NCBI GenBank assembly: GCA_029776225.1
Contig: JAKOTR010000091.1
Coordinates: 28,917-92,916 of the forward strand
Direction: 5' to 3'
Length of the DNA: 64,000 nt
Origin: Acidobacteriota bacterium
GTDB lineage: Bacteria; Acidobacteriota; Terriglobia; Bryobacterales; Bryobacteraceae
Under the pieces are notes generated by a model. It had not been told where the DNA came from. It saw nothing but the letters and a program-made list of their open reading frames with translations, and searched no databases. Position numbers and translations under genes: made by a program. Below are positions 21,317-30,638 of this stretch, piece after piece (positions within the stretch are counted from its first letter, which is position 1; every line of letters begins with the position of its first letter).

Positions 21317-22519
21317 ATGAAAGCTGTGTGCTGGAACGGGACGGAGGACGTCCGCGTTGAGACGGTTCCCGATCCCGGGTTGCTGAGCCAGAAAGACGTC
21401 ATCATCAAGACCACACTGACAGCGATCTGCGGGTCCGACCTGCACCTTTACGGTGGTCACATCCCCGGAATGCGGCCGGGAGACATACTCGGCCACGAAT
21501 TCATGGGCGAAGTGGTGGAAACCGGCAGAGAGGTGAGGAATTTGAAGAAGGGCGACCGCGTCGTGGTGCCCTTCGCGATCGCCTGCGGGGCCTGCTACTT
21601 CTGCCGCCACGAGTTATACACGCAGTGCGACAACAGCAACCCGAATGCGTGGATGCTGGAAAAGCTCAACGGATACGGGTCCGCCGGTCTGTTCGGCTAT
21701 TCGCACCTGTACGGAGGGTATGCCGGCGGGCAGGCGCAATTCGTGCGGGTGCCCTTCGCCGACGTGGGTCCGGTCAAGGTGTCCAACGGCGCGCAGGGGC
21801 TCAGCGATGAGAAGGTGCTGTTCCTTTCCGATATCTTCCCGACCGGCTACCAGGCGGCCGAACAGTGCGATATCAAACCAGGCGATACGGTGGCGGTGTG
21901 GGGCTGCGGTCCGGTGGGGCAGTTCGCGATGATGAGCGCGCGCCTGCTCGGCGCCGAGCGCATCATTGGCATCGACCGGTTTACGGAGCGGCTGCGGATG
22001 GCGCAGGAGACCTGCGGGGCCGACACCATCGACTACTCGAAATCGCCGGACCTGATCGAGGAGATCAAGGAGCTGACGGGGGGAATGGGGCCGGACGCCT
22101 GCATCGACGCCGTAGGAATGGAAGCGCACGGCACGGCACTGGCGGGACTCTACGACCGCGCGAAGCAGGCCGTACATCTCTTGCTCGACCGCCCGACCGT
22201 GCTGCGCCAGTGCATCCAGGCGTGCAGGAAAGGCGGCACGGTCTCCATCCCGGGAGTCTATACGGGGCCGCTCGACAAAGTGCCCATTGGCGCCGCGTTC
22301 GGCAAAGGGCTGACGCTGCGCATGGGCCAGACGAATGTGCAGAAATATCTGCGCCCGTTGCTCGAAAAGATCGAGCGCGGCGAGATCGACCCGTCATTTG
22401 TCATCACGCACCGTTTCAACCTGTCGGACGCACCCTATGCTTACCAGTTGTTCCGGGAGAAGCAGGACGGGTGCATCAAAGTGGTGCTCGATCCCAGCAA
22501 CGGGCGGCGCGGGGAGTGA
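21317..22519 (+). CDS. Zinc-dependent alcohol dehydrogenase (formaldehyde-dehydrogenase-like MDR)
   Basis: This medium-chain dehydrogenase has 400 residues. The catalytic zinc site is visible in [13 protein letters not shown] and [12 protein letters not shown]; the structural zinc lobe has [15 protein letters not shown]; the NAD(P)-binding fold has [22 protein letters not shown]. Overall pattern and the [17 protein letters not shown] segment resemble glutathione-independent formaldehyde dehydrogenase-like enzymes, so the substrate is probably a small aldehyde or alcohol, but this is not certain. It stands between the SRPBCC gene and two tiny genes that lead to an SDR gene. Confidence 0.85.
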   Translation: MKAVCWNGTEDVRVETVPDPGLLSQKDVIIKTTLTAICGSDLHLYGGHIPGMRPGDILGHEFMGEVVETGREVRNLKKGDRVVVPFAIACGACYFCRHELYTQCDNSNPNAWMLEKLNGYGSAGLFGYSHLYGGYAGGQAQFVRVPFADVGPVKVSNGAQGLSDEKVLFLSDIFPTGYQAAEQCDIKPGDTVAVWGCGPVGQFAMMSARLLGAERIIGIDRFTERLRMAQETCGADTIDYSKSPDLIEEIKELTGGMGPDACIDAVGMEAHGTALAGLYDRAKQAVHLLLDRPTVLRQCIQACRKGGTVSIPGVYTGPLDKVPIGAAFGKGLTLRMGQTNVQKYLRPLLEKIERGEIDPSFVITHRFNLSDAPYAYQLFREKQDGCIKVVLDPSNGRRGE

Positions 22520-22522
22520 AAT

Positions 22523-22651
22523 ATGCCAGAGAAGGATCCGAATGATTCGCAGAGGGATCGGGAGGACCGGCCGAAGCCGTCCCTCGGTCCGGTAGAGGGC
22601 GACGAGGAAACCATCGACGAGGACCTGCGGCAAAAAAGCGGGCAGTCATGA
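22523..22651 (+). CDS. Small highly charged protein, 42 residues
   Basis: An ATG at 22523, 4 bases after the dehydrogenase stop and with GGGGAG about 7 bases upstream, opens a 42-codon frame. The product is hydrophilic and rich in D, E, R, K and P (for example EGDEETIDEDLRQK), so it is probably disordered. Its stop overlaps the next start as ATGA (22648-22651). I recognise no domain. The unbroken chain of coupled starts is the main evidence that it is translated. Confidence 0.6.
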   Translation: MPEKDPNDSQRDREDRPKPSLGPVEGDEETIDEDLRQKSGQS

Positions 22652-22815
22652 GCGAAAAAGGCAAAAACCCATCCGAACGCAGCAAGGGGAGCGCCCGAAA
22701 GAGCCAGAAGGAGCAGGAGTTGAGGGCCGAGCTGATTGTGGGCGAGGGAGAGGGTTCCGAAGAGCAGGTGGAAGAATCTTTGATGGAGAAAGAAAGGAAG
22801 CCGAACCGGCCATGA
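22648..22815 (+). CDS. Small highly charged protein, 55 residues
   Basis: This 55-codon frame starts inside the stop of the 42-codon frame (ATGA) and ends inside the start of the SDR gene (ATGA, 22812-22815). The product is lysine-rich at the start (SEKGKNPSERSKGSARK) and glutamate-rich later, with no cysteine or membrane segment. Function unknown. Double overlap with neighbours makes translation likely, perhaps as a small partner of the dehydrogenases. Confidence 0.6.
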   Translation: MSEKGKNPSERSKGSARKSQKEQELRAELIVGEGEGSEEQVEESLMEKERKPNRP

Positions 22816-23918
22816 AGATCACCACGCGGGCGGCACTGTGGGGCGCCAGGCGGATGGCAAAGCACAAGCTCAAGAAGAACCGGGGCAAGCTGCTGGCGGT
22901 GGCAGGGGGCGTGGGTGCCGCAATTGCCGCCGGCTTAGTGGTGAGGCGATTGACGATGGCCGATCTCAGGGGCGAGGTGGCGCTCATCACCGGAGGCTCG
23001 CGCGGTCTGGGTTTTCTGCTGGCTCGGGAGTTCGCGCGGCAGGGCTGCCGAGTGACAATCTGCGCGCGCGACGGCGCCGAGCTCGAGCGCGCGCGGGTCG
23101 ATTTGGAGCGGCAGGGCATCGACGTGCTCGCGGTGCAGTGCGACGTAACTGATCAGTCTCAGGTAGAAAGCCTGGTGCAGAAGACCAAAGCACGCTTCGG
23201 CCGGGTGGACATTCTGGTGAACAACGCCGGCACGATCCAGGTGGGGCCCATCGAATCGATGACGGCCCAGGATTTCGAGAACGCGATGCGCGTGATGTTC
23301 TGGGGCATGCTCTATCCTACGCTGGCTGTGCTGCCGGACATGCTGGAGCGCCGCAGTGGGCGGATTGTGAATATCACGTCGATCGGCGGGAAGGTGAGCA
23401 TGCCGCACCTGCTGCCGTATGGCTGCGCCAAGTTTGCCGCCGTCGGGCTATCCGAAGGATTGAGGGCGGAGTTGAAGGGGGAAGGGATTCGCGTGACCAC
23501 CATCGTGCCCGGCCTGATGCGGACCGGTTCTTTCCTGAACGCGTTTTTCAAAGGGCGGCAGGAGAAGGAGTTCCGCTGGTTCAGCCTGGGGGCGGCGCTG
23601 CCGTTCATTTCGATGGATGCGAAGCGGGCGGCGCGCCAGATTGTGGCGGCGACGCGGCGGGGGGAGGCCGAGCGGATACTTTCCCTTCCGGCAACCATGC
23701 TGGCTCTCTTTCACGGGCGATTTCCGGGTCTGACGGCCGATTTGCTGGGCTGGGCAAACCGTCTTCTTTTGCCCGAAGCCGAAGGGGGCCGGCCCGAGCA
23801 GGTTCGCGGCATGGACGTGCGGCAGCGGGCGCGCGGATCGGTCTACCGCGCGTTCACCCGAATGGGATTAAGCGCAGCCGAAAAGCTGAACCAGTATCCC
23901 GGTCCGGTGGCGGCCTGA
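22812..23918 (+). CDS. Short-chain dehydrogenase/reductase with N-terminal membrane anchor
   Basis: This is an NAD(P)-dependent SDR oxidoreductase, 368 residues. Residues 1-50 are basic and then hydrophobic (LLAVAGGVGAAIAAGLVV), suggesting a membrane anchor. The SDR core shows TGGSRGLG for cofactor binding, NNAGTIQ, the catalytic serine in NITSIGG and the YGCAK (YxxxK) pair. The basic residues after the glycine motif (CARDG) suggest preference for NADPH. The C-terminal extension of about 100 residues is longer than in classical SDRs. It closes the SRPBCC-ADH cluster and is convergent with alr. Substrate unknown. Confidence 0.85.
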   Translation: MKITTRAALWGARRMAKHKLKKNRGKLLAVAGGVGAAIAAGLVVRRLTMADLRGEVALITGGSRGLGFLLAREFARQGCRVTICARDGAELERARVDLERQGIDVLAVQCDVTDQSQVESLVQKTKARFGRVDILVNNAGTIQVGPIESMTAQDFENAMRVMFWGMLYPTLAVLPDMLERRSGRIVNITSIGGKVSMPHLLPYGCAKFAAVGLSEGLRAELKGEGIRVTTIVPGLMRTGSFLNAFFKGRQEKEFRWFSLGAALPFISMDAKRAARQIVAATRRGEAERILSLPATMLALFHGRFPGLTADLLGWANRLLLPEAEGGRPEQVRGMDVRQRARGSVYRAFTRMGLSAAEKLNQYPGPVAA

Positions 23919-23928
23919 TACGCTCGCA

Positions 23929-25059
23929 TCAGACGTACACGCGTTTGACGCGGGCGCGGATGCCGCAAAGGATGTCGTAGGAGATCGTGCCGGCCATTCG
24001 CGCCATTTGCTGCGCGTTGATGGAGACGTCGCCTTCGCTGCCGAGCAGTGTAACCGTATCGCCGGGCTGTATGGACGGGCAGTCGGTTACGTCGATGGTG
24101 GTGAGGTCCATCGAGACGGCGCCCAGGATCGGCACGAGTTTCCCAGCCGCGATGACGTGGCCGCGGTTGGAAAGCCGGTGGGAAAGACCGTCCGCGTAGC
24201 CCACTCCGAGGATCGCGATCCGTGTGGGGCGATGCGTGCGGAACATGCCGCCGTAGCCTATGTGGGCATGCTCCGGGACCTCCTTAGTCGAGATCACGGA
24301 GGCCTTCCAGCTTAGCACCGGCTCGACGTGAAGCACGCGCTCCGGCGCCTCGCCGCGTGCCGGCGAGACGTACCCATACAGAGCGTGGCCCACGCGGATC
24401 ATGTTCTGCAGCGCCTCCCGGCGTCCGTAGGCGACCGGGTTGGTGCTCGACATGTGCATAAACTGCGGGCAGATGCCGGCTTTCTTGAGACCCGCGGCGA
24501 TGCGGTTGAACGCACGCACCTGCCGTTCGGTTTGCTTGTTCGTGTAGTCGGCGGAGGAGGCGAAGTGGGTCATGAGGCCTTCCAGGCGCAGGTTGGCGGC
24601 CTCCTTCACCGCGGCGGCGATTTGGGCGGCATCGGCGCGGGTGCCGAGACGTCCCATCCCGGTGTCGATTTTCAAATGGTAGCTGAGCGGGGCGCCGCTG
24701 CCGGCGGCCAGCGAGCTCAACTCGCGCAGATCGCTGAGCGAATGGACCACCGGCGTGAGGCGGTAGTGGACGAGCTCCCGGTAAACGGCGGTCGCGCGAT
24801 CGGACATCACCAGAATGCGGGCGTCGATGCCCGCCTCGCGCAGCGTGATTCCTTCCTCCGCGGAGCTCACGGCCAGCCAGCGCGCTCCCGCGCCGGTGAG
24901 CACGCGCGAAACCTCAACGGCGCCGTGGCCGTAAGCATCCGCTTTCACGACCCCCACAATTTCCACGCCGTCGCCGACGACCGCCGAGACGCGTCGAAAA
25001 TTCTCCGCGAGTTTCGCGCGAGAAATCTCGGCCCAGGAACGGAACCCAAATGCAGGCAT
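23929..25059 (-). CDS. alr: Alanine racemase
   Basis: This PLP enzyme interconverts L- and D-alanine for peptidoglycan. The 376 residues contain the PLP lysine K39 in VVKADAYGHG, the KIDTGMGRLG strand, and the C-terminal domain segments GYGGMFRTH and LGVGYADGLSHRLSN, followed by AVSMDLTTIDV. Length is standard. A glycosyltransferase gene ends only 3 bases upstream on the same strand, so alr is the last gene of the minus-strand polysaccharide run. It is convergent with the SDR gene with 10 bases between. Confidence 0.95.
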   Translation of the reverse strand: MPAFGFRSWAEISRAKLAENFRRVSAVVGDGVEIVGVVKADAYGHGAVEVSRVLTGAGARWLAVSSAEEGITLREAGIDARILVMSDRATAVYRELVHYRLTPVVHSLSDLRELSSLAAGSGAPLSYHLKIDTGMGRLGTRADAAQIAAAVKEAANLRLEGLMTHFASSADYTNKQTERQVRAFNRIAAGLKKAGICPQFMHMSSTNPVAYGRREALQNMIRVGHALYGYVSPARGEAPERVLHVEPVLSWKASVISTKEVPEHAHIGYGGMFRTHRPTRIAILGVGYADGLSHRLSNRGHVIAAGKLVPILGAVSMDLTTIDVTDCPSIQPGDTVTLLGSEGDVSINAQQMARMAGTISYDILCGIRARVKRVYV

Positions 25060-25062
25060 ATG

Positions 25063-26154
25063 CTATGGCTGACGCTTTCCCGAGAGACTCAGCAGCAAGT
25101 TCTCGTAGGCGCCGGTGACGGCCTCCCAACTGTATCGCTCGCGAACGCGCGCCACCGCCCTATCTATCCATTGTTCTCGCTCCGGAAGGCTTAAGTCCAG
25201 TGCGTATCGGATCCGGTCCGCCAGATTAGCGTGTTCGAACGGAATTCCCGCGCCCCCGGCGACCTCGGCGTTCTCCGGCGTGTTCAGGTAGAGGACCAGG
25301 GCGCCGCGGCCCATCGCTTCGATGAGTGCGGGATGCGTGCCGCCGACCTCGGTGGCGTGGATGTAGGCGAAGCAGTGGGAGAGTAGCTCGTGATAACCGC
25401 GGCCATAGATCGCGCCGGGCATAACGATGCGGGGATCGGTGGTGTTGCGAACTTCGCGGATGTATTCGTGGGCGTAGGGGGCATCACCAATCAGGGCGAG
25501 CTTCAGATCGGTCGCGACCTGCTCGAACGCCCTGCGTACCAGCAGCGCGTTGTTTTCCGGTTCCAGGCGGCTGACGTAAAGGAAATAGCGGCCGGGTTCC
25601 AGGCCAAGCTTTTCGAGGGTTTCCGTGCCGGCGACCTTCCCGGTTTCGGCGCCATAGGGGATGAAGCATGTGGCCTTGCCGTAGCGGGCCTGATAGTAAT
25701 CCGCGATTTTTTGAGCATCGCTCACCACGGCGTTGGGAAACCAGGTGGAGAGCCGCTCCGACATGAGATACCAGGCGCGGCCGAGCCGGTTCCACTTCTT
25801 GCGGTTCCGTTCGAGGCCGTCGACGTTGAGCGCGACCGGCATGCCGAAAAGCCGCGGCAGGAAGGTGAACAGGGCGTTCGCGGCATTGCAGTAAAGCACG
25901 GCATCGTGGCGGTGAGCCAGCAGGTGCAAGGTGGAAAGGAAAGTGTGCACCACCGTATCCAGGTACTTGTGGCGGATGGTGGGGAGATATTGGAGCGCGA
26001 CGCCGCGGTAGCAGGGCGCCGAATGGCGCTGCCTCGTGTACACGGTGACCTGGTGCCCGCGAGCGACAAGCCGCGTGCCGAGTTCCTCGGCGAAGGTTTC
26101 AAACCCGCCGTAGCGGGCGGGGATGCCGCGGGTGCCAAGAATCGCGATCCTCAT
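25063..26154 (-). CDS. DUF1972-type glycosyltransferase (GT4-like, rhamnosyltransferase-like)
   Basis: The N-terminus MRIAILGTRGIPARYGGFET is the hallmark of the DUF1972 group of GT-B glycosyltransferases, which includes predicted rhamnosyltransferases. The C-terminal half carries the GT4 nucleotide-sugar domain: YFLYVSRLEPENN, ALIGDAPY and the acceptor-side EVGGTHPALIEAMGRGALV. Length is 363 residues with no membrane segment, so it is cytosolic or peripheral. It lies between alr and a GT2 gene with a 63-base gap upstream. The sugar donor cannot be read from sequence. Confidence 0.85.
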   Translation of the reverse strand: MRIAILGTRGIPARYGGFETFAEELGTRLVARGHQVTVYTRQRHSAPCYRGVALQYLPTIRHKYLDTVVHTFLSTLHLLAHRHDAVLYCNAANALFTFLPRLFGMPVALNVDGLERNRKKWNRLGRAWYLMSERLSTWFPNAVVSDAQKIADYYQARYGKATCFIPYGAETGKVAGTETLEKLGLEPGRYFLYVSRLEPENNALLVRRAFEQVATDLKLALIGDAPYAHEYIREVRNTTDPRIVMPGAIYGRGYHELLSHCFAYIHATEVGGTHPALIEAMGRGALVLYLNTPENAEVAGGAGIPFEHANLADRIRYALDLSLPEREQWIDRAVARVRERYSWEAVTGAYENLLLSLSGKRQP

Positions 26155-26217
26155 GCGCGCAGGGCCTCAACCGGGGTGTGCTGCCGGTCCGGGTGGCCGT
26201 TCGGCCTCCGGATGTGC

Positions 26218-27291
26218 CTAGTATTCGAACTGCCCGGCTTGGGAACCACTCGCGGTCTTGTAGCGGGGGCCAGATGAAGCGGCGGGCATGGGCAGCGGCT
26301 TGCTGACCGGGGTGTACCGGAACCAGTTCGCGATGTATTCGTCATCCACACGCCGGCGTTTCATGATCTCATGCCGCTTGGCCCGGATGCGACGCCAGTT
26401 CCGGGCGAGGTACCAGAAAGCTTTCAGGGATGTCTGCTCCACCAGCAGGCAGCAGCAGACTACCAGCAGATCGCGCGCGGTGATCGAGACCCAGTTGCGG
26501 CGGTAGAGGTCCCCGGTGATGTTCTTGATCCGCATGAGAAAGCGGTTCTTCACCGAGTGCATGTTGATGACCGCCGGCAGGGCGCGCCGGTTGCCGGGCA
26601 GCACCGTACGGACGTGATAAGCGCGGGCGTGCGGCGTATACAGGCAGCGCCAGCCCAGCAACTGCGCCCGCCAGGCGACATCGGCGTCTTCCCGGTAGAC
26701 GAAAAAGTCGGGATCGAAAAACTCGCCGTTCACCGAGATATCCTCGATCATCTCCCGGCGGTAAAGAGCTGCGGCGGCGGTTGCGCCGAACACGTACTCG
26801 ATATTGAGGAAGTGGCCGTTGTCGACTTGCTGGCTGCCGCGGTCCAGGTGCCGCAACATCGGGGTGAAATAGATTCCGGTGGAATCCACCAGGGGCTGGT
26901 CCGGCAGCGAGAAGTTGGCGTTCATGGTCAGCAGCTTGCCGCAGACCGAGCCCACTTTCGGGTCCAGGTTGCCTGCATCCACAAGCGCCTGGATGAAGTT
27001 CGCGGTGAGGAGCACGTCCGGATTGAGCGTGAGCACCCAGTCGCCCCGGGACAATTGAATGGCCTGATTCTGCGCCGCGGCGAAACCAAGGTTTACGGAG
27101 TTGTAGACCACGCGGCAGGTATCCTCGAACTGCTCGAGCACGGCTTGAGTACCGTCGGTCGAGGCATTGTCAACGACAATGATTTCCAAGTTCGGGTACT
27201 TCTGGGCCAGCACCGATTCCAAGCACCGCTTGATGAACCGGCCGCTGTTATAGGTCACCACTGTGACGGAAACGGAATCTGTCTGGGCCAT
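26218..27291 (-). CDS. Family 2 glycosyltransferase
   Basis: This GT-A glycosyltransferase of 357 residues has the N-terminal SVTVVTYNSGRFIKRCLESV, the IIVVDNASTDGTQ strand and the acceptor region FVYREDADVAWRAQLLGW (ED-type base). These are typical of rhamnosyltransferase-like GT2 enzymes (WbbL group). A C-terminal hydrophobic stretch near residues 275-300 (LLVVCCCLLVEQ) may bind the membrane. It lies 21 bases downstream of the next GT2 gene in the same run. Confidence 0.85.
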   Translation of the reverse strand: MAQTDSVSVTVVTYNSGRFIKRCLESVLAQKYPNLEIIVVDNASTDGTQAVLEQFEDTCRVVYNSVNLGFAAAQNQAIQLSRGDWVLTLNPDVLLTANFIQALVDAGNLDPKVGSVCGKLLTMNANFSLPDQPLVDSTGIYFTPMLRHLDRGSQQVDNGHFLNIEYVFGATAAAALYRREMIEDISVNGEFFDPDFFVYREDADVAWRAQLLGWRCLYTPHARAYHVRTVLPGNRRALPAVINMHSVKNRFLMRIKNITGDLYRRNWVSITARDLLVVCCCLLVEQTSLKAFWYLARNWRRIRAKRHEIMKRRRVDDEYIANWFRYTPVSKPLPMPAASSGPRYKTASGSQAGQFEY

Positions 27292-27312
27292 GCAATATGA
27301 GCTTGAACAAAA

Positions 27313-28281
27313 TCACTGGAATTTGTGCCCTACCGCCCGGAAAACGCAAGACGATAGCCGCAGATTATCGCGCCGGCGCGCTACCGAAAACTTAGCTGCC
27401 AAGCGAACAATCCCAAAATAAATTGACACAGGTTGCAGACTTCCGAAACGGATGATCCCCCAAAATGCCCGGAAGCAGGAACCCAGCATCACTGCCGCGC
27501 ACACAGCCGCAAAGGCAAGCGGGCTGAAGTGCTTAGCGGCATACCTTAGCAGGTTACCATACCAGTACGCCTCCCTGGTTCCATCCGGCAGTCGGGCGGC
27601 GGAATGCCCGCCGGTGTGCCGGGCTGCCGCAACCGGCACATATCGGATTTGACCGCTCTCGGAGGCAATCCGTTTACAGAAATCCACATCTTCGAACCAT
27701 AAAGGTTCGAAACGCTCGTCGAAACCGCCCGCATTGCGCCAAACCTCCCGCCTGAACATGAGAAACGCCCCGGCGGGCTGCTCCACCGCCGACTCAGCCT
27801 CCGGGTCGAAATCCAGGCAGCGGTACCGCCGGTTAACGGGATTTCCCGGCCAGAGGCGGTTCAGCCCCAGGGCCTCGAAGCTCAGGGCGGCGGGGGTCGG
27901 AAAGCGCCGGACCATAAAGCCGGCCTGCGGCCGGCCGCCGTCATCCACGAGTTTCCCGCACGCGGCGGCCACGCCCGGCTCGCTACAGGCAGCCATTAGG
28001 GCGTCCAGACCGCCCAAAACTTCCGTATCCGGATTGAGCAGCAGCACGTAAGGCGTTTCCAGCGTGCCGATTCCCTGGTTCGCTGCGGCGGCGAATCCCC
28101 GGTTCCACGGGTTGGCGATCAGGGCCGCTCCGCCCGCTTCGAGAACCCGCCGGCAGGTGCCATCGGCCGAGGCGTTATCGACCACGACGATCTCGGCATC
28201 CGCCTGCGCCAGCGACGCCAGGCATTTCCCGATGACCGCTTCCGAATTGTGCGTCACAATCACTACGCCCAGGGTCTTCAT
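27313..28281 (-). CDS. Family 2 glycosyltransferase
   Basis: This GT2 protein of 322 residues begins MKTLGVVIVTHNSEAVIGKC, with IVVVDNASADGT, LLLNPDTEVLGG (the DxD-like metal site is NPD here) and FEPLWFEDVDFCKRIASE. The C-terminal part has a hydrophobic helix (LAFAAVCAAVMLGSCF). It starts within the stop of the upstream GT2 gene (ATGA, 28278-28281), so the two are translationally coupled and probably act on the same glycan. Confidence 0.86.
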   Translation of the reverse strand: MKTLGVVIVTHNSEAVIGKCLASLAQADAEIVVVDNASADGTCRRVLEAGGAALIANPWNRGFAAAANQGIGTLETPYVLLLNPDTEVLGGLDALMAACSEPGVAAACGKLVDDGGRPQAGFMVRRFPTPAALSFEALGLNRLWPGNPVNRRYRCLDFDPEAESAVEQPAGAFLMFRREVWRNAGGFDERFEPLWFEDVDFCKRIASESGQIRYVPVAAARHTGGHSAARLPDGTREAYWYGNLLRYAAKHFSPLAFAAVCAAVMLGSCFRAFWGIIRFGSLQPVSIYFGIVRLAAKFSVARRRDNLRLSSCVFRAVGHKFQ

Positions 28282-29279
28282 GTCAACGAGGTCAGAGCGA
28301 AGTAAAGCCGCCAGTAAGGGTCGAACCCGGCGGTGCGTTGCAAGTGATAAATCTCCGATTCGCTATGTTCGATGATCTTCGAGAGGCCCCGCGGCCAGCC
28401 GCCCCCCCGGGCCACCTCGCGGCGAATCCGGCGGAACAGCATCAGCCCTTCGATCTTGCCGGCGAGATACGCCAGGCCGCGGCCGTGCCGGAGCGCAACG
28501 CCGCCCCAAAGGATTTGACCGAGAAGAATCGGCCAACCATAGCGGAACAGGTACCGCAGCGGATAATGCTTCGCCACCAGCAGGACTTGGTTGCGCGCGA
28601 TCCTCCGGACGGTTTCGGAATGCCAGGCGCCCAGCGTGGCGCTTCCCGCGTGCCGGGCGACCGCCTCCGGAACGTACATCCCGAAGCAGCCCAGCATGGC
28701 GCAGCGCAGCCCGAAATCCACATCTTCCAGATAGGATCCGAAGCGCTCGTCGAGCAGTCCCACGCGCCGGAACAGCTCCGCTCGGAAAAGGGTGGCGGTC
28801 ATCGGCGCCATCCTGATGCGCCGGCGCCGCGACCAGAGCGGCCCGTCGTGCCGGCCATGACCGACGCGCCAGGCGCAGGCGCCGCGGCTGAGAGTGTCAT
28901 ACGTTCCGTCAACGATGTCCGGGCGCGAGGCATCCACCAGCTTGCCGGTTGCGAAAAACACGCGCGGTTCCGCGAGCGCTTTTTGCAGTTGCTCGAGCCA
29001 GTCCGGTTGAGGATCCACGTCATTGTTCAGGATCGCGATCATGTCCGTGCGCGCTTCGCGGACACCGCGGTTTACCGCGGCGGCGAATCCGACGTTTTGC
29101 TCCAGCTCAATCACGCGCGCGCCTTTGGCTTTTGCCACTTCCACAGACTTGTCGGTGGACCCGTTATCAATCACCAGGATTTCCTGTATCGGGCATGTCT
29201 GGCCCTGCAACCGGTCAAGTAAGGGGCCGATCAGGTCGCAACGATTCCAGTGCGGAATGATCACCGTAATTCCGGACAT
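28278..29279 (-). CDS. Family 2 glycosyltransferase
   Basis: This 333-residue GT2 enzyme shows SGITVIIPHWNRCDLIGPLL, ILVIDNGSTDKSVE, AILNNDVDPQPDWLEQL and FGSYLEDVDFGLRCAMLG. The frame is open to a TTG at 29306, but the ATG at 29279 has AAAGGAG immediately upstream and starts the conserved fold, so I use it. A membrane-associated C-terminal helix is likely (FRYGWPILLGQILWGGVAL). It is coupled to the next GT2 gene. The donor sugar is unknown. Confidence 0.86.
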   Translation of the reverse strand: MSGITVIIPHWNRCDLIGPLLDRLQGQTCPIQEILVIDNGSTDKSVEVAKAKGARVIELEQNVGFAAAVNRGVREARTDMIAILNNDVDPQPDWLEQLQKALAEPRVFFATGKLVDASRPDIVDGTYDTLSRGACAWRVGHGRHDGPLWSRRRRIRMAPMTATLFRAELFRRVGLLDERFGSYLEDVDFGLRCAMLGCFGMYVPEAVARHAGSATLGAWHSETVRRIARNQVLLVAKHYPLRYLFRYGWPILLGQILWGGVALRHGRGLAYLAGKIEGLMLFRRIRREVARGGGWPRGLSKIIEHSESEIYHLQRTAGFDPYWRLYFALTSLT

Positions 29280-29341
29280 GACTCCTTTGGACCTGTGAGC
29301 CAGCAAAGAATTACATGCGCGGGCGGGTGGCTGTCTCTATC

Positions 29342-30031
29342 CTAGCACTTCTTTCTCTTGCGTGTAAATCGCTTTTTGAGCAGGAAGTAGAGGTTGAAAA
29401 GCCCGTCGCGCCAGGGGTTCAGCTTTATCTCGCCGAGGCGGGACGAGTACTGGATGGAAATCTCTCGAAAACGTATTTTGCGGTTTTTCAGGGCCTCGAT
29501 CTTGATCTCTTCCGAAAACGACATGCCGTCGGATACGAGATCCATCTCTTCGAGTATGCTGCGGCGGAAGACCCACATCCCGGACTGCGAATCGCGCACC
29601 CAGCGGAAGTAAAGCAACGACATGGCGAGCGACAGCACCACGTTGCCGAACTTATGCTTGAAGCTCATGGCGCGCGGGTCGCGCACGGGGAACCGCGACG
29701 CGTTGAGAAAGTCCGCCTCCAGGTGCAGAAAGGCTTCCAGAAGATAAGAAATGGCGTCCACCGGGTAACTGTGGTCTCCGTCGAGCGTCACGATGATATC
29801 GCCTCGCGCGTTTGCGAATCCGCGGCGATAACTGCGCCCGTATCCTCGCACCTCCTCCCGGATTACCTGCGCGCCGTAGGCCCGCGCCACTTCGGACGTG
29901 CGGTCCGTCGAGCCGTTGTCAACCACGATGACCTCGTCGACGAACTCCGGCATGCGCTTCAGCACCTGCTCGATCCCCTGTTCCTCGTTCAGGCAGGGGA
30001 TCACAACCGTTATGCTATGACCCTTGTACAT
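29342..30031 (-). CDS. Polyprenyl-phosphate-sugar-synthase-like family 2 glycosyltransferase
   Basis: This 229-residue GT2 protein is of the DPM1-like type: ITVVIPCLNEEQGIEQVL, VIVVDNGSTDRTSEVA, and VTLDGDHSYPVDAI (with the catalytic DGD), then WVFRRSILEEM. Such enzymes load a sugar onto polyprenyl phosphate, or act as early glycosyltransferases. It lacks the long membrane tail seen in some relatives. As first gene of the minus-strand glycan run it could supply a lipid-linked sugar to the other enzymes; that is inference. Confidence 0.85.
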   Translation of the reverse strand: MYKGHSITVVIPCLNEEQGIEQVLKRMPEFVDEVIVVDNGSTDRTSEVARAYGAQVIREEVRGYGRSYRRGFANARGDIIVTLDGDHSYPVDAISYLLEAFLHLEADFLNASRFPVRDPRAMSFKHKFGNVVLSLAMSLLYFRWVRDSQSGMWVFRRSILEEMDLVSDGMSFSEEIKIEALKNRKIRFREISIQYSSRLGEIKLNPWRDGLFNLYFLLKKRFTRKRKKC

Positions 30032-30117
30032 GACATCGGCGCGGCAGCTAGAACCCGGCGCGGAGGGAGGCCCCGCGGCGCGCGGGATCGAGCGTTGGCT
30101 CTATCATGGTAACTGCT

Positions 30118-30630
30118 ATGAGAATTGCCGCCGTTCTATTATCCGGCTTTTTGGCCGCGGCGTTGAACGCGGGAGCGCAGGTCTCCGCCGTGCGTTCGGT
30201 TTACTTCTTCCCGATGGGGAACAACCTGGAGCAGTACCTGGCCCACCGCATCACAAGTTCCGGTCTGTTTCTTGTCGTGACCGACCCGAAGAAGGCCGAC
30301 GCGATTTTCTGCGACCGTTTGGGCCCCTCGCTCGAAGCGCGCCTGAACGAGCTTTATCCCGAAACGGAGACGCCGGATGCCGCCGAAGCCAAGCCTGGCA
30401 CAGCCGAGGAATCGGCGGGAAGGGTTGAGCAGGTAAAGCTGCAGGAGGAGCCTATACGCTTCTCATCCTTCGGCAGGGGCAAGGGGACGACGTTTCTGAT
30501 CGACGCGCGCAACCGCACCGTGCTTTGGTCGTTCTACGCCGTGCCGAAGAACAGCTCGCCCAATGAGCTCGACCGGGTGGCAGGCCGTATCGTGGATCGG
30601 CTGAAGAAGGACTTCAAGAAGGCGAGGTAG
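30118..30630 (+). CDS. Exported hypothetical protein
   Basis: I do not recognise a family. The 170-residue product starts with a clear signal peptide (MRIAAVLLSGFLAAALNAGAQ). The next part has the pattern VRSVYFFPMGNNLEQYLAHRI ... LFLVVTDPKKADAIFCDRLG, which resembles proteins that detect nucleotide- or lipoprotein-like components, but I claim no match. It has a central acidic low-complexity segment and a C-terminal helix rich in lysine (IVDRLKKDFKKAR). A second ATG at 30106 in frame would add 4 residues. It is divergent from the GT run and convergent with the ECF transporter genes. Confidence 0.7.
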   Translation: MRIAAVLLSGFLAAALNAGAQVSAVRSVYFFPMGNNLEQYLAHRITSSGLFLVVTDPKKADAIFCDRLGPSLEARLNELYPETETPDAAEAKPGTAEESAGRVEQVKLQEEPIRFSSFGRGKGTTFLIDARNRTVLWSFYAVPKNSSPNELDRVAGRIVDRLKKDFKKAR

Positions 30631-30638
30631 CATCCGGC

